From Bordetella pertussis 18323 (lineage in GTDB: Bacteria; Pseudomonadota; Gammaproteobacteria; Burkholderiales; Burkholderiaceae_B): a DNA stretch of 64,000 nt. Below the pieces are notes generated by a model. The model made no database searches. It saw only the letters and a program-made list of their open reading frames with translations, and was not told where the DNA came from. Positions 50,040 through 59,391 of this stretch are shown piece by piece. The stretch is taken from the NCBI RefSeq assembly GCF_000306945.1, contig NC_018518.1:372001-436000 (forward strand), read 5' to 3'. The number at the start of each line of letters is the position of its first letter. The stretch's first letter is position 1. A program made the translations under genes and the position numbers.

Positions 50040-50070
50040 CCCCGGAATCGCCTGCGGATTCTCCTTAGCG

Positions 50071-51072
50071 TCAGTCCTGGTCGAGCCAGGCGTAGGGGTG
50101 GAAAACGTCGATGGGAAGTTGGTTGCACTCGCTCACGCAGGCCCGCAGGGCGGCCATGTCGCGGAAATCCAGGCCGCTGGCAATGCCCTGGCGCTCCAGA
50201 TTGAGCGCCAGCGCCACCAGGTCCACGTTGCCGGTGCGCTCGCCGTTGCCGAACAGGCACCCCTCGATCCGTTCGGCCCCGGCCAGCACCGCCAGCTCGG
50301 CCGCGGCCACGGCGGTGCCGCGGTCATTGTGCGGGTGCACGCTGAGCACGATGCAGTCGCGCCGCGCCAGGCTGCGATGCATCCATTCGATCTGGTCGGC
50401 ATAGACGTTCGCGGTGCTCGACTCCACGGTCGCCGGCAGGTTGATGATCATCTTGCGCTGCGGCGTGGGGCCCCAGATGGCGCTGACGGCATCGCAGACT
50501 TCCCTGGCGAAATCCAGCTCGGCCAGGCTGAACGTCTCCGGCGAATATTCATAGATCCATTGCGTGCCCGGGTTCGCGTCGGCCAGCGCGCGGATCTGGC
50601 GCGTGCCAGCCAGCGCGATTTCCTTGATCTCGGCGCGGCTCATGCCGAACACGATGCGACGCCACTGCGGCGCGATGGGGTTGTACAGGTGCACGATGGC
50701 GCGCGGCGAACCGGCCAGGGCCTCGAAGGTGCGCGCCATCAGGTCGGGGCGCGACTGCGTCAGCGCCTCGATGGTGACGTCGTCGGGGATGCGCCGCTCG
50801 TCGATCAGCTTGCGCACGAAGTCGAAGTCGGTCTGCGAGGCCGACGGGAACGCGACTTCGATTTCCTTCAGGCCGACGGCCACCAGCTGTTCGAACAGGC
50901 GCAGCTTGCGGGCGCCGTCCATGGGTTCTATCAGGGCCTGGTTGCCATCGCGCAGGTCGGTGCTCATCCAGATCGGGGCGGCGGCCGGCCTGCGGGCGGG
51001 CCAGGCGCGCTCGGCATGGTCGGCGGCGAACGGGGCGAAGGGGCGGTATTTGGTTGCGGGGTGGGCGAGCAT
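50071..51072 (-). CDS. 2-isopropylmalate synthase-like protein, C-terminally short
   Basis: A 333-residue protein matching the catalytic TIM barrel of Leu[18 protein letters not shown] near 35 (metal-binding Asp), [17 protein letters not shown], and the HxH metal site [12 protein letters not shown] near 245, then [18 protein letters not shown]. It ends at [17 protein letters not shown]. Full-length class II LeuA is about 550-600 residues and continues into linker and regulatory domains, which are absent here; the convergent AraC gene begins right after. It may be a truncated pseudogene or a short paralogue. The catalytic residues look intact. A separate full-length leuA elsewhere would be expected. 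Confidence 0.75.
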   Translation of the reverse strand: MLAHPATKYRPFAPFAADHAERAWPARRPAAAPIWMSTDLRDGNQALIEPMDGARKLRLFEQLVAVGLKEIEVAFPSASQTDFDFVRKLIDERRIPDDVTIEALTQSRPDLMARTFEALAGSPRAIVHLYNPIAPQWRRIVFGMSRAEIKEIALAGTRQIRALADANPGTQWIYEYSPETFSLAELDFAREVCDAVSAIWGPTPQRKMIINLPATVESSTANVYADQIEWMHRSLARRDCIVLSVHPHNDRGTAVAAAELAVLAGAERIEGCLFGNGERTGNVDLVALALNLERQGIASGLDFRDMAALRACVSECNQLPIDVFHPYAWLDQD

Positions 51073-51142
51073 GATGTCTCCGGCCTGTCAGGGAAGCCTC
51101 ATGGTAGGTACACTGGGAATGTCCGTCTAACGCCAACAAGAC

Positions 51143-51952
51143 ATGAATCCGCTTGAAAAGGACATTGCCGAATCCAAGCCGCAATTGGCGCCGCACGAGC
51201 ACGCCCGCGCGCCGGTGACGGCGCTGGCCGTCGACTACCGCGACGGCGAGCACGTGCCGCGCCATCGCCACCGGCGCGCGCAGCTGCTGTACGCGATCGA
51301 GGGGGTGATGACGGTGCAGGCAGAGGCCGGTATCTGGGTGGCGCCGCCCACCCGGGGAATATGGCTGCCGGCGGGCATGGCGCACAGCATCCGCATGCAT
51401 GGCCAGCCGCGCGTGCGCACCGTTTTCGTGGCGCCGCGGGCGGCCGGTCATTTGCCGGATCGTTGCTGCGTGCTGGCGGTGGGGCCGCTGCTGCGCGAGC
51501 TGATCGTGGCCGCCACCCGGGTGCCGCCGGACTGGCGGCCGGGCGGGCGCGATGCCCGGCTGATGGCGCTGCTGCTGGACGAAATCCGGCTGGAGCCGGC
51601 GCTGCCCCTGCACTTGCCGCAACCGGACGAGCCGCGCGTGGCGCGCGTATGCCGCGGCATCCTGCGCGAGCCCGGCGCGGCGCGCGGGCTGGCCGAGTGG
51701 GCCGCCGAACTGGGGGTGACGGCCAAGACCGTGCAGCGCCTGTTCGTGCGCCACACCGGCATGACGTTCGGCCGCTGGCGCCAGCAGGCTGGCCTGCTGT
51801 GGGCCATGCGGCGGCTGGCCGAGGGCGTGCGGGTGCTGGATGTGGCCCTGGAACTGGGCTATGACAGCCCCAGCGCCTTCGCGGCGATGTTCCGGCGCGC
51901 CGTCGGCGAGCCGCCCAGCGCCTTCGCGGCGCGGCGCGAGCCGCCGGCCTGA
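51143..51952 (+). CDS. AraC-family regulator
   Basis: A 269-residue regulator with a cupin-type sensor ([20 protein letters not shown] near 35) and the C-terminal double helix-turn-helix ([20 protein letters not shown], then [20 protein letters not shown]). It is divergent from the leuA-like gene with 70 bases between starts, so it may control that gene. It has the same layout as the AraC protein at 49179, so the two may be paralogues. Confidence 0.9.
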   Translation: MNPLEKDIAESKPQLAPHEHARAPVTALAVDYRDGEHVPRHRHRRAQLLYAIEGVMTVQAEAGIWVAPPTRGIWLPAGMAHSIRMHGQPRVRTVFVAPRAAGHLPDRCCVLAVGPLLRELIVAATRVPPDWRPGGRDARLMALLLDEIRLEPALPLHLPQPDEPRVARVCRGILREPGAARGLAEWAAELGVTAKTVQRLFVRHTGMTFGRWRQQAGLLWAMRRLAEGVRVLDVALELGYDSPSAFAAMFRRAVGEPPSAFAARREPPA

Positions 51953-52029
51953 GGCGCCGGCGGGGCGTCGTGCCCGGATCCGGCGTATTATCTAGCGTTT
52001 CGCGCAACCCGAACCGTTCGAGAAAGACC

Positions 52030-53889
52030 ATGCCGCACTATCGCTCCCGTACTTCCACCCATGGCCGCAACATGGCAGGCGCGCGCGCGCTATGGCGCGC
52101 CACCGGCATGAAGGATGGCGATTTCGGCAAGCCCATCATCGCCGTGGTGAACTCGTTCACCCAGTTCGTGCCGGGCCACGTGCACCTGCGCGACCTGGGC
52201 GCGCTGGTGGCCCGCGAGATCGAGGCCGCCGGCGGCGTGGCCAAGGAATTCAACACCATCGCGGTCGACGACGGCATCGCCATGGGTCACGGCGGGATGC
52301 TGTACTCGCTGCCCTCGCGCGAGCTGATCGCCGACTCGGTCGAGTACATGGTCAACGCGCACTGCGCCGACGCCATGGTGTGCATCTCGAACTGCGACAA
52401 GATCACCCCGGGCATGCTGATGGCCGCGATGCGCCTGAACATCCCGGTGGTGTTCGTCTCGGGCGGGCCGATGGAAGCGGGCAAGATCACCTCGCCCGTC
52501 GACGGCAAGGTCATCGCCAAGCTGGACCTGGTCGACGCCATGATCAAGGCGGCCGATCCCAACGTGTCCGACGCCGAGGCCGAAGAGGTCGAGCGCAGCG
52601 CGTGCCCGACCTGCGGCTCCTGTTCCGGCATGTTCACCGCCAACTCGATGAACTGCCTGACCGAGGCCATCGGCCTGGCGCTGCCGGGCAACGGCACCAT
52701 CGTCGCCACGCACGCCTGGCGCAAGGGCCTGTTCGAGCAGGCCGGCCGCCTGGTGGTCGAGCTGTGCCGGCGCTACTACGAGCAGGACGACGCCTCGGTG
52801 CTGCCGCGCAGCATCGCCACCAAGAGCGCGTTCGAGAACGCCATGACGCTGGACGTGGCGATGGGCGGCTCGACCAATACGGTGCTGCACCTGCTGGCCG
52901 CCGCCCAGGAAGCCGGCGTGGACTTCACCATGTCCGACATCGATCGCATCTCGCGCCGCGTGCCCTGCCTGTGCAAGGCGGCGCCGGCCACCGACAAATA
53001 CCACATCGAGGATGTGCACCGCGCCGGCGGCATCCTCGGCATCCTGGGCGAACTGGGGCGCGCCGACCTGCTCGACCTGTCGTGCGGCAACGTGCACAGC
53101 GGCACGCTGGGCGAGGCGATCAACCAGTGGGACATCAACGGCGGCGCCGGCGAAGCCGCCCAGAAATTCTTCCGCGCCGCGCCCGGCGGCATTCCGACCA
53201 CGGTGGCCTTCAGCCAGGACGCGACCTTCCTGACGCTGGACATGGACCGCCAGACCGGCTGCATCCGCGACAAGGCCCACGCCTATTCGCAGGACGGCGG
53301 CCTGGCGGTGCTGTACGGCAACCTGGCCGAGAAGGGCTGCATCGTCAAGACGGCGGGCGTGGATGAGTCGCAATGGGTCTTCACCGGCCGCGCGCGCGTG
53401 TTCGAAAGCCAGGAAGACGCCGTCGAAGGCATCCTGGGCGATCGCGTGCAGGCCGGCGACGTGGTCATCATCCGCTACGAAGGCCCCAAGGGCGGTCCCG
53501 GCATGCAGGAGATGCTCTATCCCACGTCCTACCTGAAGTCCAAGGGGCTGGGCAAGACTTGCGCCTTGTTCACCGATGGCCGTTTCTCGGGCGGCTCGTC
53601 GGGCCTGGTGATCGGCCACGCCTCGCCGGAAGCGGCCGAGGGCGGCACCATCGGCCTGGTCGAAGAAGGTGACACCATCGAGATCGACATCCCCAACCGC
53701 CGCATCCACCTGGCCGTCGGCGACACCGTGCTGGCCGAGCGCCGCGCCGCCATGCAGGCGCGCGGCGAGCAGGCCTGGCAGCCGGTCGACCGCGAGCGCG
53801 TGGTGTCCCAGGCGCTGCGCGCCTACGCGGCGCTGGCCACTTCGGCCGACCGCGGCGCCGTGCGCGACCTGTCGCAACTGAAGCGCTGA
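52030..53889 (+). CDS. ilvD: Dihydroxy-acid dehydratase
   Basis: IlvD dehydrates dihydroxy acids to 2-oxo acids in isoleucine and valine synthesis. Length is 619 residues, as usual. Visible signatures are [17 protein letters not shown] sequence near 40, the iron-sulfur cysteines in [12 protein letters not shown] near 120 and [17 protein letters not shown] near 195, and the C-terminal [20 protein letters not shown] near 520. The start ATG 52030 gives [20 protein letters not shown], the normal N-terminus. It ends before a cluster of palindromes. Confidence 0.97.
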   Translation: MPHYRSRTSTHGRNMAGARALWRATGMKDGDFGKPIIAVVNSFTQFVPGHVHLRDLGALVAREIEAAGGVAKEFNTIAVDDGIAMGHGGMLYSLPSRELIADSVEYMVNAHCADAMVCISNCDKITPGMLMAAMRLNIPVVFVSGGPMEAGKITSPVDGKVIAKLDLVDAMIKAADPNVSDAEAEEVERSACPTCGSCSGMFTANSMNCLTEAIGLALPGNGTIVATHAWRKGLFEQAGRLVVELCRRYYEQDDASVLPRSIATKSAFENAMTLDVAMGGSTNTVLHLLAAAQEAGVDFTMSDIDRISRRVPCLCKAAPATDKYHIEDVHRAGGILGILGELGRADLLDLSCGNVHSGTLGEAINQWDINGGAGEAAQKFFRAAPGGIPTTVAFSQDATFLTLDMDRQTGCIRDKAHAYSQDGGLAVLYGNLAEKGCIVKTAGVDESQWVFTGRARVFESQEDAVEGILGDRVQAGDVVIIRYEGPKGGPGMQEMLYPTSYLKSKGLGKTCALFTDGRFSGGSSGLVIGHASPEAAEGGTIGLVEEGDTIEIDIPNRRIHLAVGDTVLAERRAAMQARGEQAWQPVDRERVVSQALRAYAALATSADRGAVRDLSQLKR

Positions 53890-53896
53890 TCCCGGG

Positions 53897-53982
53897 GGCG
53901 CCTGTCCCCGCATGGGGGCTGGCGCTTGCCCGTGCGTGTGCCTGTCCCCGCTGGGACAGGCACCCTGCCGTGGGACAGGCAC
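53897..53982. repeat. GCCTGTCCCC palindromes (site 7)
   Basis: Two full elements, 53897-53925 (imperfect right arm GGGGGCTGGCGC) and 53938-53963 (arms GTGCCTGTCCC and GGGACAGGCAC), and a half TGGGACAGGCAC at 53971-53982. They separate the convergent ilvD and MFS genes. Confidence 0.88.
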
Positions 53983-53998
53983 TCTTGCCGCTGCGCGG

Positions 53999-55201
53999 TC
54001 ACATCTGTCCTGATTCACAGGCCCGCGCGGCCAGCGCCGGCGCGCGCTGATTCGCGTCGTTGCGCCGATCGCGGCTCCAGCTCAGCAGCGCCAGGGCCAG
54101 GCCGCCGCCGGTCACCGCCGCCGCCACCAGCGGCGTGGCGGCCAGGCCGGGGCCGTGGTCGATGGTCAGTCCGCCCAGCCAGGCGCCAGCGGCATTGCCC
54201 AGGTTGAAGGCCGCGATATTGAAGGCCGAGGCCAGGTTGGGTGCGCCGCCGGCCTGCTGCAGCACACGCATTTGCAGCGGCGGCACGGTGGCGAAGGCCG
54301 CCGCGCCCAGCAGCGCCACCGTGGCCACGGCCGCGATCGAGTGGTGCGCGGTCCATGCGAAAGCGGCCAGCACCGCCGCCAACACCGCCAGGCTGCCCAC
54401 CAGCGTGGGCATCAGGCGCCGGTCGGCCAGCCTGCCGCCCAGCGTATTGCCGGCCACCAGCCCCACCCCGAACAGCAGCAGGATGGGCGATACGGCCGCG
54501 GCCGCGATGCCGCTGACGCCGGTGAGGATGGGCGCGATGTAGGTGAAGGTGGTGAATACGCCGCCAAAGCCCAGGACCGTCATGGCAAAGCCCAGCAGCA
54601 CCTGAGGGCGGGCCAGCGCGCGCAGTTCTCCGGCCAGGTCGGCCTGGTGCTGGCCGCGGCTGGCCGGCACCCAGTACATGATGGCCGCCATCGCGGCGAT
54701 CCCGACCGCGGTCACGGCCCAGAACGTGGCGCGCCAGCCCCATGCCTGGCCCAGCCAGGTGCCGAAGGGCACGCCCAGCACGTTGGCCAGCGTCAGTCCG
54801 GTGAACATCAGCGCGATGGCCGAGGCCTGCTTGTCGGGCCGCACCAGGCTGGTCGCGACGACCGAGCCCACGCCGAAGAACGCGCCGTGGGCCAGCGACG
54901 TCAGCACGCGGGCGGCCATCAGGGCGCCGTAGCCTGGCGCCAGCGCGCAGGCCAGGTTGCCCAGCGTGAAGATCAGCATCAGGCCGAGCAGCAGCGTCTT
55001 GCGCGGCAGCCGCGCGGTCAGGATGGCGACCGGCGGCGCGCCGACCACCACGCCGAGGGCGTAGCCGGTCACCAGCAGCCCGGCCTGCGGGATCGACACG
55101 CCCAGGTCGGCGCCGACCTCGGGCAGCAGCCCCATGATGACGAACTCGGTCGTGCCGATTCCAAAGGCGCCGGCGGCCAGCGCCCATAATGCGATAGGCA
55201 T
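53999..55201 (-). CDS. MFS transporter (DHA1/AraJ type)
   Basis: A 12-helix inner-membrane exporter of 400 residues. It begins MPIALWALAAGAFGIGTTEF, the typical start of this MFS group, with VIMGLLPEVGADLGVSIPQA following, the loop-2 motif PPVAILTARLPRK and repeated hydrophobic segments. The start at 55201 is preferred over longer upstream frames to 55312. Drug or metabolite export is likely; the substrate is not evident. It is divergent from a LysR gene with an operator-like dyad between them. Confidence 0.92.
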   Translation of the reverse strand: MPIALWALAAGAFGIGTTEFVIMGLLPEVGADLGVSIPQAGLLVTGYALGVVVGAPPVAILTARLPRKTLLLGLMLIFTLGNLACALAPGYGALMAARVLTSLAHGAFFGVGSVVATSLVRPDKQASAIALMFTGLTLANVLGVPFGTWLGQAWGWRATFWAVTAVGIAAMAAIMYWVPASRGQHQADLAGELRALARPQVLLGFAMTVLGFGGVFTTFTYIAPILTGVSGIAAAAVSPILLLFGVGLVAGNTLGGRLADRRLMPTLVGSLAVLAAVLAAFAWTAHHSIAAVATVALLGAAAFATVPPLQMRVLQQAGGAPNLASAFNIAAFNLGNAAGAWLGGLTIDHGPGLAATPLVAAAVTGGGLALALLSWSRDRRNDANQRAPALAARACESGQM

Positions 55202-55284
55202 GTCGAATGCTCCAGTGACGGGGCGCGGGGCCCCTCGAGGCTGTGCATTCTGCGCCTGTATATTCATGAGAAAAAGCGGCATAA

Positions 55285-55303
55285 AATCACTAGACTTGTG
55301 ATT
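55285..55303. promoter_or_regulatory. LysR-type dyad between MFS and LysR genes
   Basis: AATCAC (55285-55290) and GTGATT (55298-55303) form a perfect 6-bp dyad around 7 bases, matching the usual T-N11-A type LysR box dimension. It lies 12 bases upstream of the LysR start and 84 bases from the MFS start, fitting autoregulation and control of the transporter. Confidence 0.65.
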
Positions 55304-55314
55304 GGAGAGCACGA

Positions 55315-56196
55315 ATGCCGCTCAACTCGGATGCCCTGCGCCTGTTCCTGGCGGTGGTGGACGCCGGCTCCATGCGCGCCGCGGCCGAACTGCTGGGGCA
55401 CACCGCCTCGGGCGTGAGCCGCGGGCTGGCGCGCCTGGAGGCCGAACTGGGCGTCACCCTGCTGACCCGCACCACGCGCCGCATGGAGCTCACCGAAGAA
55501 GGACGGCAGTTCCAGCAGAAGGCGCGCGCCATCCTGCTGGCGCTGGACGAGGCGCAGGAGTGCATGCGCATCCGCCACCAGCAGCCCGCCGGGCGCCTGC
55601 GGGTGGATGCGTCGGCGCCGGTGATGCTGCATTGCCTGGTGCCGCACGTCGAGGAATTCAGCCGCCGCTATCCGGAAATCCAGCTGGAGCTCACCAGCAA
55701 CGACCGCATCGTCGATCTCATCGAACACCGCTCCGACGTGGCCCTGCGTGCCGGCGTGCTGTCCGACTCATCGCTGCACGCGCGGGCGTTCAAGCCCTCG
55801 ACCTTGCTGGTGGTCGCCAGCCCCGCCTACCTGGCCCGCCACGGCAAGCCGCGCGATGTGGCCGCCTTGCGCCGGCACCGGCTGCTGGGCTTCACCCAGC
55901 CCGAGACCTTGAACCGCTGGCCGCTGCGCCATGACGGGGGCAGCACCTTCGTGGTCGAGCCGGATATCGGCGCCTCCAGCGGCGAGACGCTGCGCGGCCT
56001 GGCGTTGGCCGGCGCGGGCATTGCCTGCCTGTCGGATTTCATGCTGCGCGCGGACCTGGCCAGCGGCAGCCTGGTGCGCCTGCTGGAGTCGGCCGACAAC
56101 GGCTATCGCCAGCCGCTGCACGCGGTGTACTACCGCAACACGCAGCTGGCGCGGCGCATCGCCTGTTTCCTCGACTTCTACGCCGAGCGCATGTAG
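55315..56196 (+). CDS. LysR-family regulator
   Basis: A 293-residue protein with the N-terminal winged helix-turn-helix (LNSDALRLFLAVVDAGSMRA, then AAELLGHTASGVSRGLARLE) and a periplasmic-binding-protein-like effector domain (QLELTSNDRIVDLIEHRSDV). It belongs to the PA0477/DhcR-like LysR group by general pattern. It is divergent from the MFS exporter gene and is the likely regulator of that gene. The effector is not predictable. Confidence 0.93.
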   Translation: MPLNSDALRLFLAVVDAGSMRAAAELLGHTASGVSRGLARLEAELGVTLLTRTTRRMELTEEGRQFQQKARAILLALDEAQECMRIRHQQPAGRLRVDASAPVMLHCLVPHVEEFSRRYPEIQLELTSNDRIVDLIEHRSDVALRAGVLSDSSLHARAFKPSTLLVVASPAYLARHGKPRDVAALRRHRLLGFTQPETLNRWPLRHDGGSTFVVEPDIGASSGETLRGLALAGAGIACLSDFMLRADLASGSLVRLLESADNGYRQPLHAVYYRNTQLARRIACFLDFYAERM

Positions 56197-56229
56197 CGCA
56201 AGCCGGCCTCCGTGCAGACCGGCGCCGGG

Positions 56230-57567
56230 CTACGCGAAGGTCTGCTCCATCAGGCGGCGGAACTGCACGGCCGGCGAGCGCTCGTCGTACTCGACGTCGC
56301 TCCAGCGGATCGGCTGCGATTGCCGCACCGGATGCTTCAGCCGCACGTTGTGCGCCAGGCCCAGCGGCAGGCAGCCATCGGCCACCGAGTCGCGCGCCGG
56401 CATCAGGCGGCCGTACACCGTGTATCCGCCTTCGCCGTCGAGTTCCTGGCCGGCCGCCATGTCGCGCTTGGCGGTGGCGACCACGTCGCCATGCCAGCCG
56501 GCCGGCGAGCCGGTCGGTTCGCGCCGCAGGCCGACGCTGGCCACGCTGATGCCCAGCTCCAGCCCGATCAGGTGATAGGGCTTGTACATGGCCGAATAAT
56601 TGCCGCTGGGGTCGGTGACCAGCCCGTACTCCTTGAAGCAGCGGCGCACGTAGTCGCTGTCGCCGGCCAGCGTCACGTAGACGCCCCAGCGCAGGTCGCG
56701 GAATACCGGCCGGCCGTCGCGCTCCAGCGACGACACCACTTCCACCTGGCCCCGATGGTGCAGCATGCCGCCTTCCTCGCGCGGCCGCAGCACGCGCGCC
56801 AAGTCGTCCACGCCGCATGGCGGGAAATGCAGGCCGGTGGGCGAGGGCAGCAGTCCGGTGGCATTGGAGACGGCCGCCATTTCGATGGCGCTCTTGGTGC
56901 CGTCCAGGAAGCTGTTGAACATCTGCGCATTGAAATCGCCCGCCGCCACCATCTCGTCGGTGAAGCCGTAGTACGGCCACACCGTATCGGGCGTGGAGGT
57001 GTGGAACTCGGGCAGATACTTGGTGCCCTTGCCGGCGGCCACCACCTCGAAGCCGCTGGCGCGCGCCCAGTCCACCATTTCGCAGATCAGCGCCGGCTGG
57101 TCGCCATAGGCCAGCGAATAGACGATGCCCGCCTCGCGCGCGCGGCGTGCCAGCAGCGGGCCGGCCAGCGCGTCGGCTTCGACGTTGACCATGATGATGT
57201 GCTTGCCGTACTCGCAGCAGGTCAGCACGTGTTCGATGCCGGCGGCCGCCTGCCCGGTGGCGTCGATGACGATCTCGACTTCCGGGTCGACGATCACCGA
57301 GCGTACGTCGTCGCTGAAATACACCTTGCCGGTCTTGACGGCGTGGTGGATGGTGTCGGCGTTCAGGGCCGCGGCGGGCCAGCCCACCCGGGTCAGCGCG
57401 GCGCGCGCCCGGTCGGGCGCCAGGTCGGCCATCGCCACCAGCCGCATGCCGGGGGTGCGCTGCACCTGGCTGAGAAACATCGAGCCGAACTTGCCGGCCC
57501 CGATCAACGCCACCCGCAAGGGTTTCTGATCGGCCTCGCGTTGCTTGAGCAGACGATAAAGATTCAC
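56230..57567 (-). CDS. Homoserine-dehydrogenase-like oxidoreductase with C-terminal SAF-like domain
   Basis: A 445-residue protein of the COG4091 type. An N-terminal NAD(P) Rossmann fold shows LRVALIGAGKFGSMFLSQVQ near 18 and EIVIDATGQAAAGIEHVLTC near 98. The middle has GAGKGTKY-like sequence (AAGKGTKYLPEFHTSTPDTV) and the C-terminal part, GDVVATAKRDMAAGQELDGE onward, looks like a SAF domain. The family is linked to sugar or sugar-acid breakdown in several bacteria, but the reaction is uncertain. An inverted repeat in its leader suggests specific regulation. It is convergent with the LysR gene. Confidence 0.8.
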   Translation of the reverse strand: MNLYRLLKQREADQKPLRVALIGAGKFGSMFLSQVQRTPGMRLVAMADLAPDRARAALTRVGWPAAALNADTIHHAVKTGKVYFSDDVRSVIVDPEVEIVIDATGQAAAGIEHVLTCCEYGKHIIMVNVEADALAGPLLARRAREAGIVYSLAYGDQPALICEMVDWARASGFEVVAAGKGTKYLPEFHTSTPDTVWPYYGFTDEMVAAGDFNAQMFNSFLDGTKSAIEMAAVSNATGLLPSPTGLHFPPCGVDDLARVLRPREEGGMLHHRGQVEVVSSLERDGRPVFRDLRWGVYVTLAGDSDYVRRCFKEYGLVTDPSGNYSAMYKPYHLIGLELGISVASVGLRREPTGSPAGWHGDVVATAKRDMAAGQELDGEGGYTVYGRLMPARDSVADGCLPLGLAHNVRLKHPVRQSQPIRWSDVEYDERSPAVQFRRLMEQTFA

Positions 57568-57634
57568 GACGCTACCTCCTCCTGGAACGGGTTCGGCAAG
57601 CGCAAGGCCGCGGCACGGCGGGCGCCTGTCTTTT

Positions 57635-57666
57635 TATTCTGTCATGCTGCGTAGACACACAGAATA
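57635..57666. promoter_or_regulatory. TATTCTGT dyad upstream of the SAF-domain oxidoreductase
   Basis: Perfect arms TATTCTGT (57635-57642) and ACAGAATA (57659-57666) flank a 16-base centre, 68-99 bases upstream of the start of the 445-residue oxidoreductase. The spacing puts the half-sites two helical turns apart, as for a dimeric repressor such as a GntR or LacI-type protein. Confidence 0.6.
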
Positions 57667-57696
57667 GTCGTTTTCGGCCGGCGGGAGGAGGGCGGT

Positions 57697-58257
57697 TCAG
57701 GCGTCCGAGCGGTACAGTTCGCCCGCCAGCACATTGCGCCAATTGCGCCAGTCCAGGCGGGGCCGGTCGGTCTGGTCGCGGTTGTACGGCGCGTCGTAGA
57801 TGATGTGGCGCCAGCGCGGCCGCGCCGCGCCCGTGATGACCGGCCGGTCGTCGATCAGCAGGTCGCCCTGCACCAGCGTCTTGTCGCGCGTCAGGATCAG
57901 CCGCTGCGTGGCGTCGCGGCCCAGGTGGCGTTCGACCCAGAGATACTTTTCGGCCACGCAATTCTCGAACTGCATCAGCGGCGACGAGCAGATGCGCACG
58001 TCCATGCCCAGCGCCAGCAGCTCGCGGAATGCCTCGACCGCGCCCGGCACGGGCGGCAGGTCGCGGATGAAGCCGGGCGCGGTGTAGATGGCCTCGGCCA
58101 GGCCCCGCAATTCGGGCGCATAGTCTTCGCGGATATGGAACGACTTGCGCTCCTCGAACGCCACCGGCTCGATATCGGGGTGGCGCTTGCGCCAGGCGTC
58201 GATGAAGGCGTGTTCGAAATCGGCCAGGACGCCGTCCTGGTCCAGCAGTATCAGCAT
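57697..58257 (-). CDS. HAD-family 5'-nucleotidase (deoxyribonucleotidase-like)
   Basis: A 186-residue HAD phosphatase. The nucleophile motif is LLDQDGVLADFEHAF near residue 4 (Asp-x-Asp), followed by LPPVPGAVEAFRELLALG, the Ser/Thr motif VRICSSP, and the C-terminal Lys and Asp motifs RDKTLVQGDLLIDDRP. This matches the 5'(3')-deoxyribonucleotidase family. Starting at 58257 (MLILLDQD) excludes read-through sequence from the neighbouring IS. Beyond the start lie a short unexplained spacer and IS481 copy 4. Confidence 0.9.
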   Translation of the reverse strand: MLILLDQDGVLADFEHAFIDAWRKRHPDIEPVAFEERKSFHIREDYAPELRGLAEAIYTAPGFIRDLPPVPGAVEAFRELLALGMDVRICSSPLMQFENCVAEKYLWVERHLGRDATQRLILTRDKTLVQGDLLIDDRPVITGAARPRWRHIIYDAPYNRDQTDRPRLDWRNWRNVLAGELYRSDA

Positions 58258-58316
58258 GCTGTCCCTGCGCAGGTGATGTGATGGTGGGCGGATTGTGCCA
58301 TGGCGCGCGGCCGCGC

Positions 58317-58348
58317 CTAGGCGGCCGTGCGCGCCAGTACCCGGTAGC
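58317..58348 (-). pseudogene. Possible 3' remnant of a gene cut by IS481 copy 4
   Basis: The frame entering from IS481 on the minus strand reads YRVLARTAA and stops at TAG 58319-58317. As the flank lies next to a rearrangement joint, this may be the last few codons of a gene whose bulk is now elsewhere. It is equally possible that it is non-coding, so it is only a note. Confidence 0.25.
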
Positions 58349-59294
58349 TGTGAACTGTCAATAGGTTGTATTCGTCCAGGTTGAGTCTGGAGATGGGTAC
58401 AGCGCGCCCGATGCCTTGGTGGGGTCGATGCCAGTTGTAGTGGTGTAGCCAGGATTTCATGGCATCGGCTCGGTGTTGGGAGTTCTGGTAGGTGTGAGCG
58501 TAAGCCCACTCACGCAAGGCCGACTGGATGAAGCGTTCGGCCTTGCCATTGGTCTGTGGGCGGTAAGGTCGGGTAAAGCGGTGCTTGATGCCCAGCTCAT
58601 GGCACAGCGCGGCGAAGGCGCGGCTGCGAAAGGCCGAGCCATTGTCGGTGAGCAAGCGCTGGATGGTCACGCCCAGGCGCTGGTAGTAGGCCACTGCGTC
58701 CTTGAGGAACTGGACGGCGCTGGGGAAGCGCTCGTCGGGGTGGATGTCGGTGAAGGCCACGCGGGCGTGGTCATCGATGGCCACGAAGACGAAGTCCCAG
58801 CCGGCCCCCTCAACGGTATCGCGTCGGTTGCCCGTGACCCGGTGGCCAGGGCGCTGGATACGTCCCAGCTTCTTGATGTCGATGTGCAGCAGATCGCCGG
58901 GGGCCTGATGCTCGTAGCGCACCACCGGCTCGGCCGGCTCCAGGTCGGCCAGGTGCGACAGACCGGCGCGGGCCAGGACGCGGCTGACGGTGCTGGCTGA
59001 CACGCCCAGCGCCTGGGCGATGCGCGCTTGGGTCAGCCGCTTGCGGCGCAGCTCCACGATAGCCAGCGCCTTGGCCGGCGCAATCGCTCGGGGCGAGACC
59101 GTCGGGCGCGAGGACGCATCGGCCAAGCCCGCCTGGCCCTGAGCCAGGAAGCGGCCCAGCCATTTGCGCACAGTCGGCGCGGTGACCCCATAGGCGCGGG
59201 CCGCTTCAGGCACACAAACTTGATGGGCGATCAATTGCTGGACCATTTCGAGTCGACGTAGGAAGGTCAATCGGGCATGCTTATGGGTGTTCAT
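58317..59294 (-). CDS. tnpA: IS481 transposase (copy 4), extended C-terminus
   Basis: The same transposase as the other copies through LLTVH, but because the flank is GCTACC instead of NCTAGN there is no TAG at the end. Translation runs on into host sequence for SYRVLARTAA before a stop at 58319-58317, giving 325 residues. Whether the tail affects activity is unknown. Confidence 0.85.
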   Translation of the reverse strand: MNTHKHARLTFLRRLEMVQQLIAHQVCVPEAARAYGVTAPTVRKWLGRFLAQGQAGLADASSRPTVSPRAIAPAKALAIVELRRKRLTQARIAQALGVSASTVSRVLARAGLSHLADLEPAEPVVRYEHQAPGDLLHIDIKKLGRIQRPGHRVTGNRRDTVEGAGWDFVFVAIDDHARVAFTDIHPDERFPSAVQFLKDAVAYYQRLGVTIQRLLTDNGSAFRSRAFAALCHELGIKHRFTRPYRPQTNGKAERFIQSALREWAYAHTYQNSQHRADAMKSWLHHYNWHRPHQGIGRAVPISRLNLDEYNLLTVHSYRVLARTAA

Positions 59295-59391
59295 CCGGCC
59301 GGGCTCCTTGAGTGAACTGGGGGGGTGGCGATTTCCAGTTTCTCAAATCCGGTTCGGATGAACCATGCATACAACCTATTGAATCTTCACA
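58349..59391 (-). mobile_element. IS481: IS481 copy 4, at a rearrangement joint
   Basis: A 1043-bp element in reverse orientation. The flanks are GGTAGC (58343-58348) and GCTACC (59392-59397). They are not direct repeats but reverse complements of each other, and neither has the usual CTAG core. The right neighbour is an isovaleryl-CoA dehydrogenase gene missing its start, and that start is not on the left side. It is therefore a recombination joint. Confidence 0.95.
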
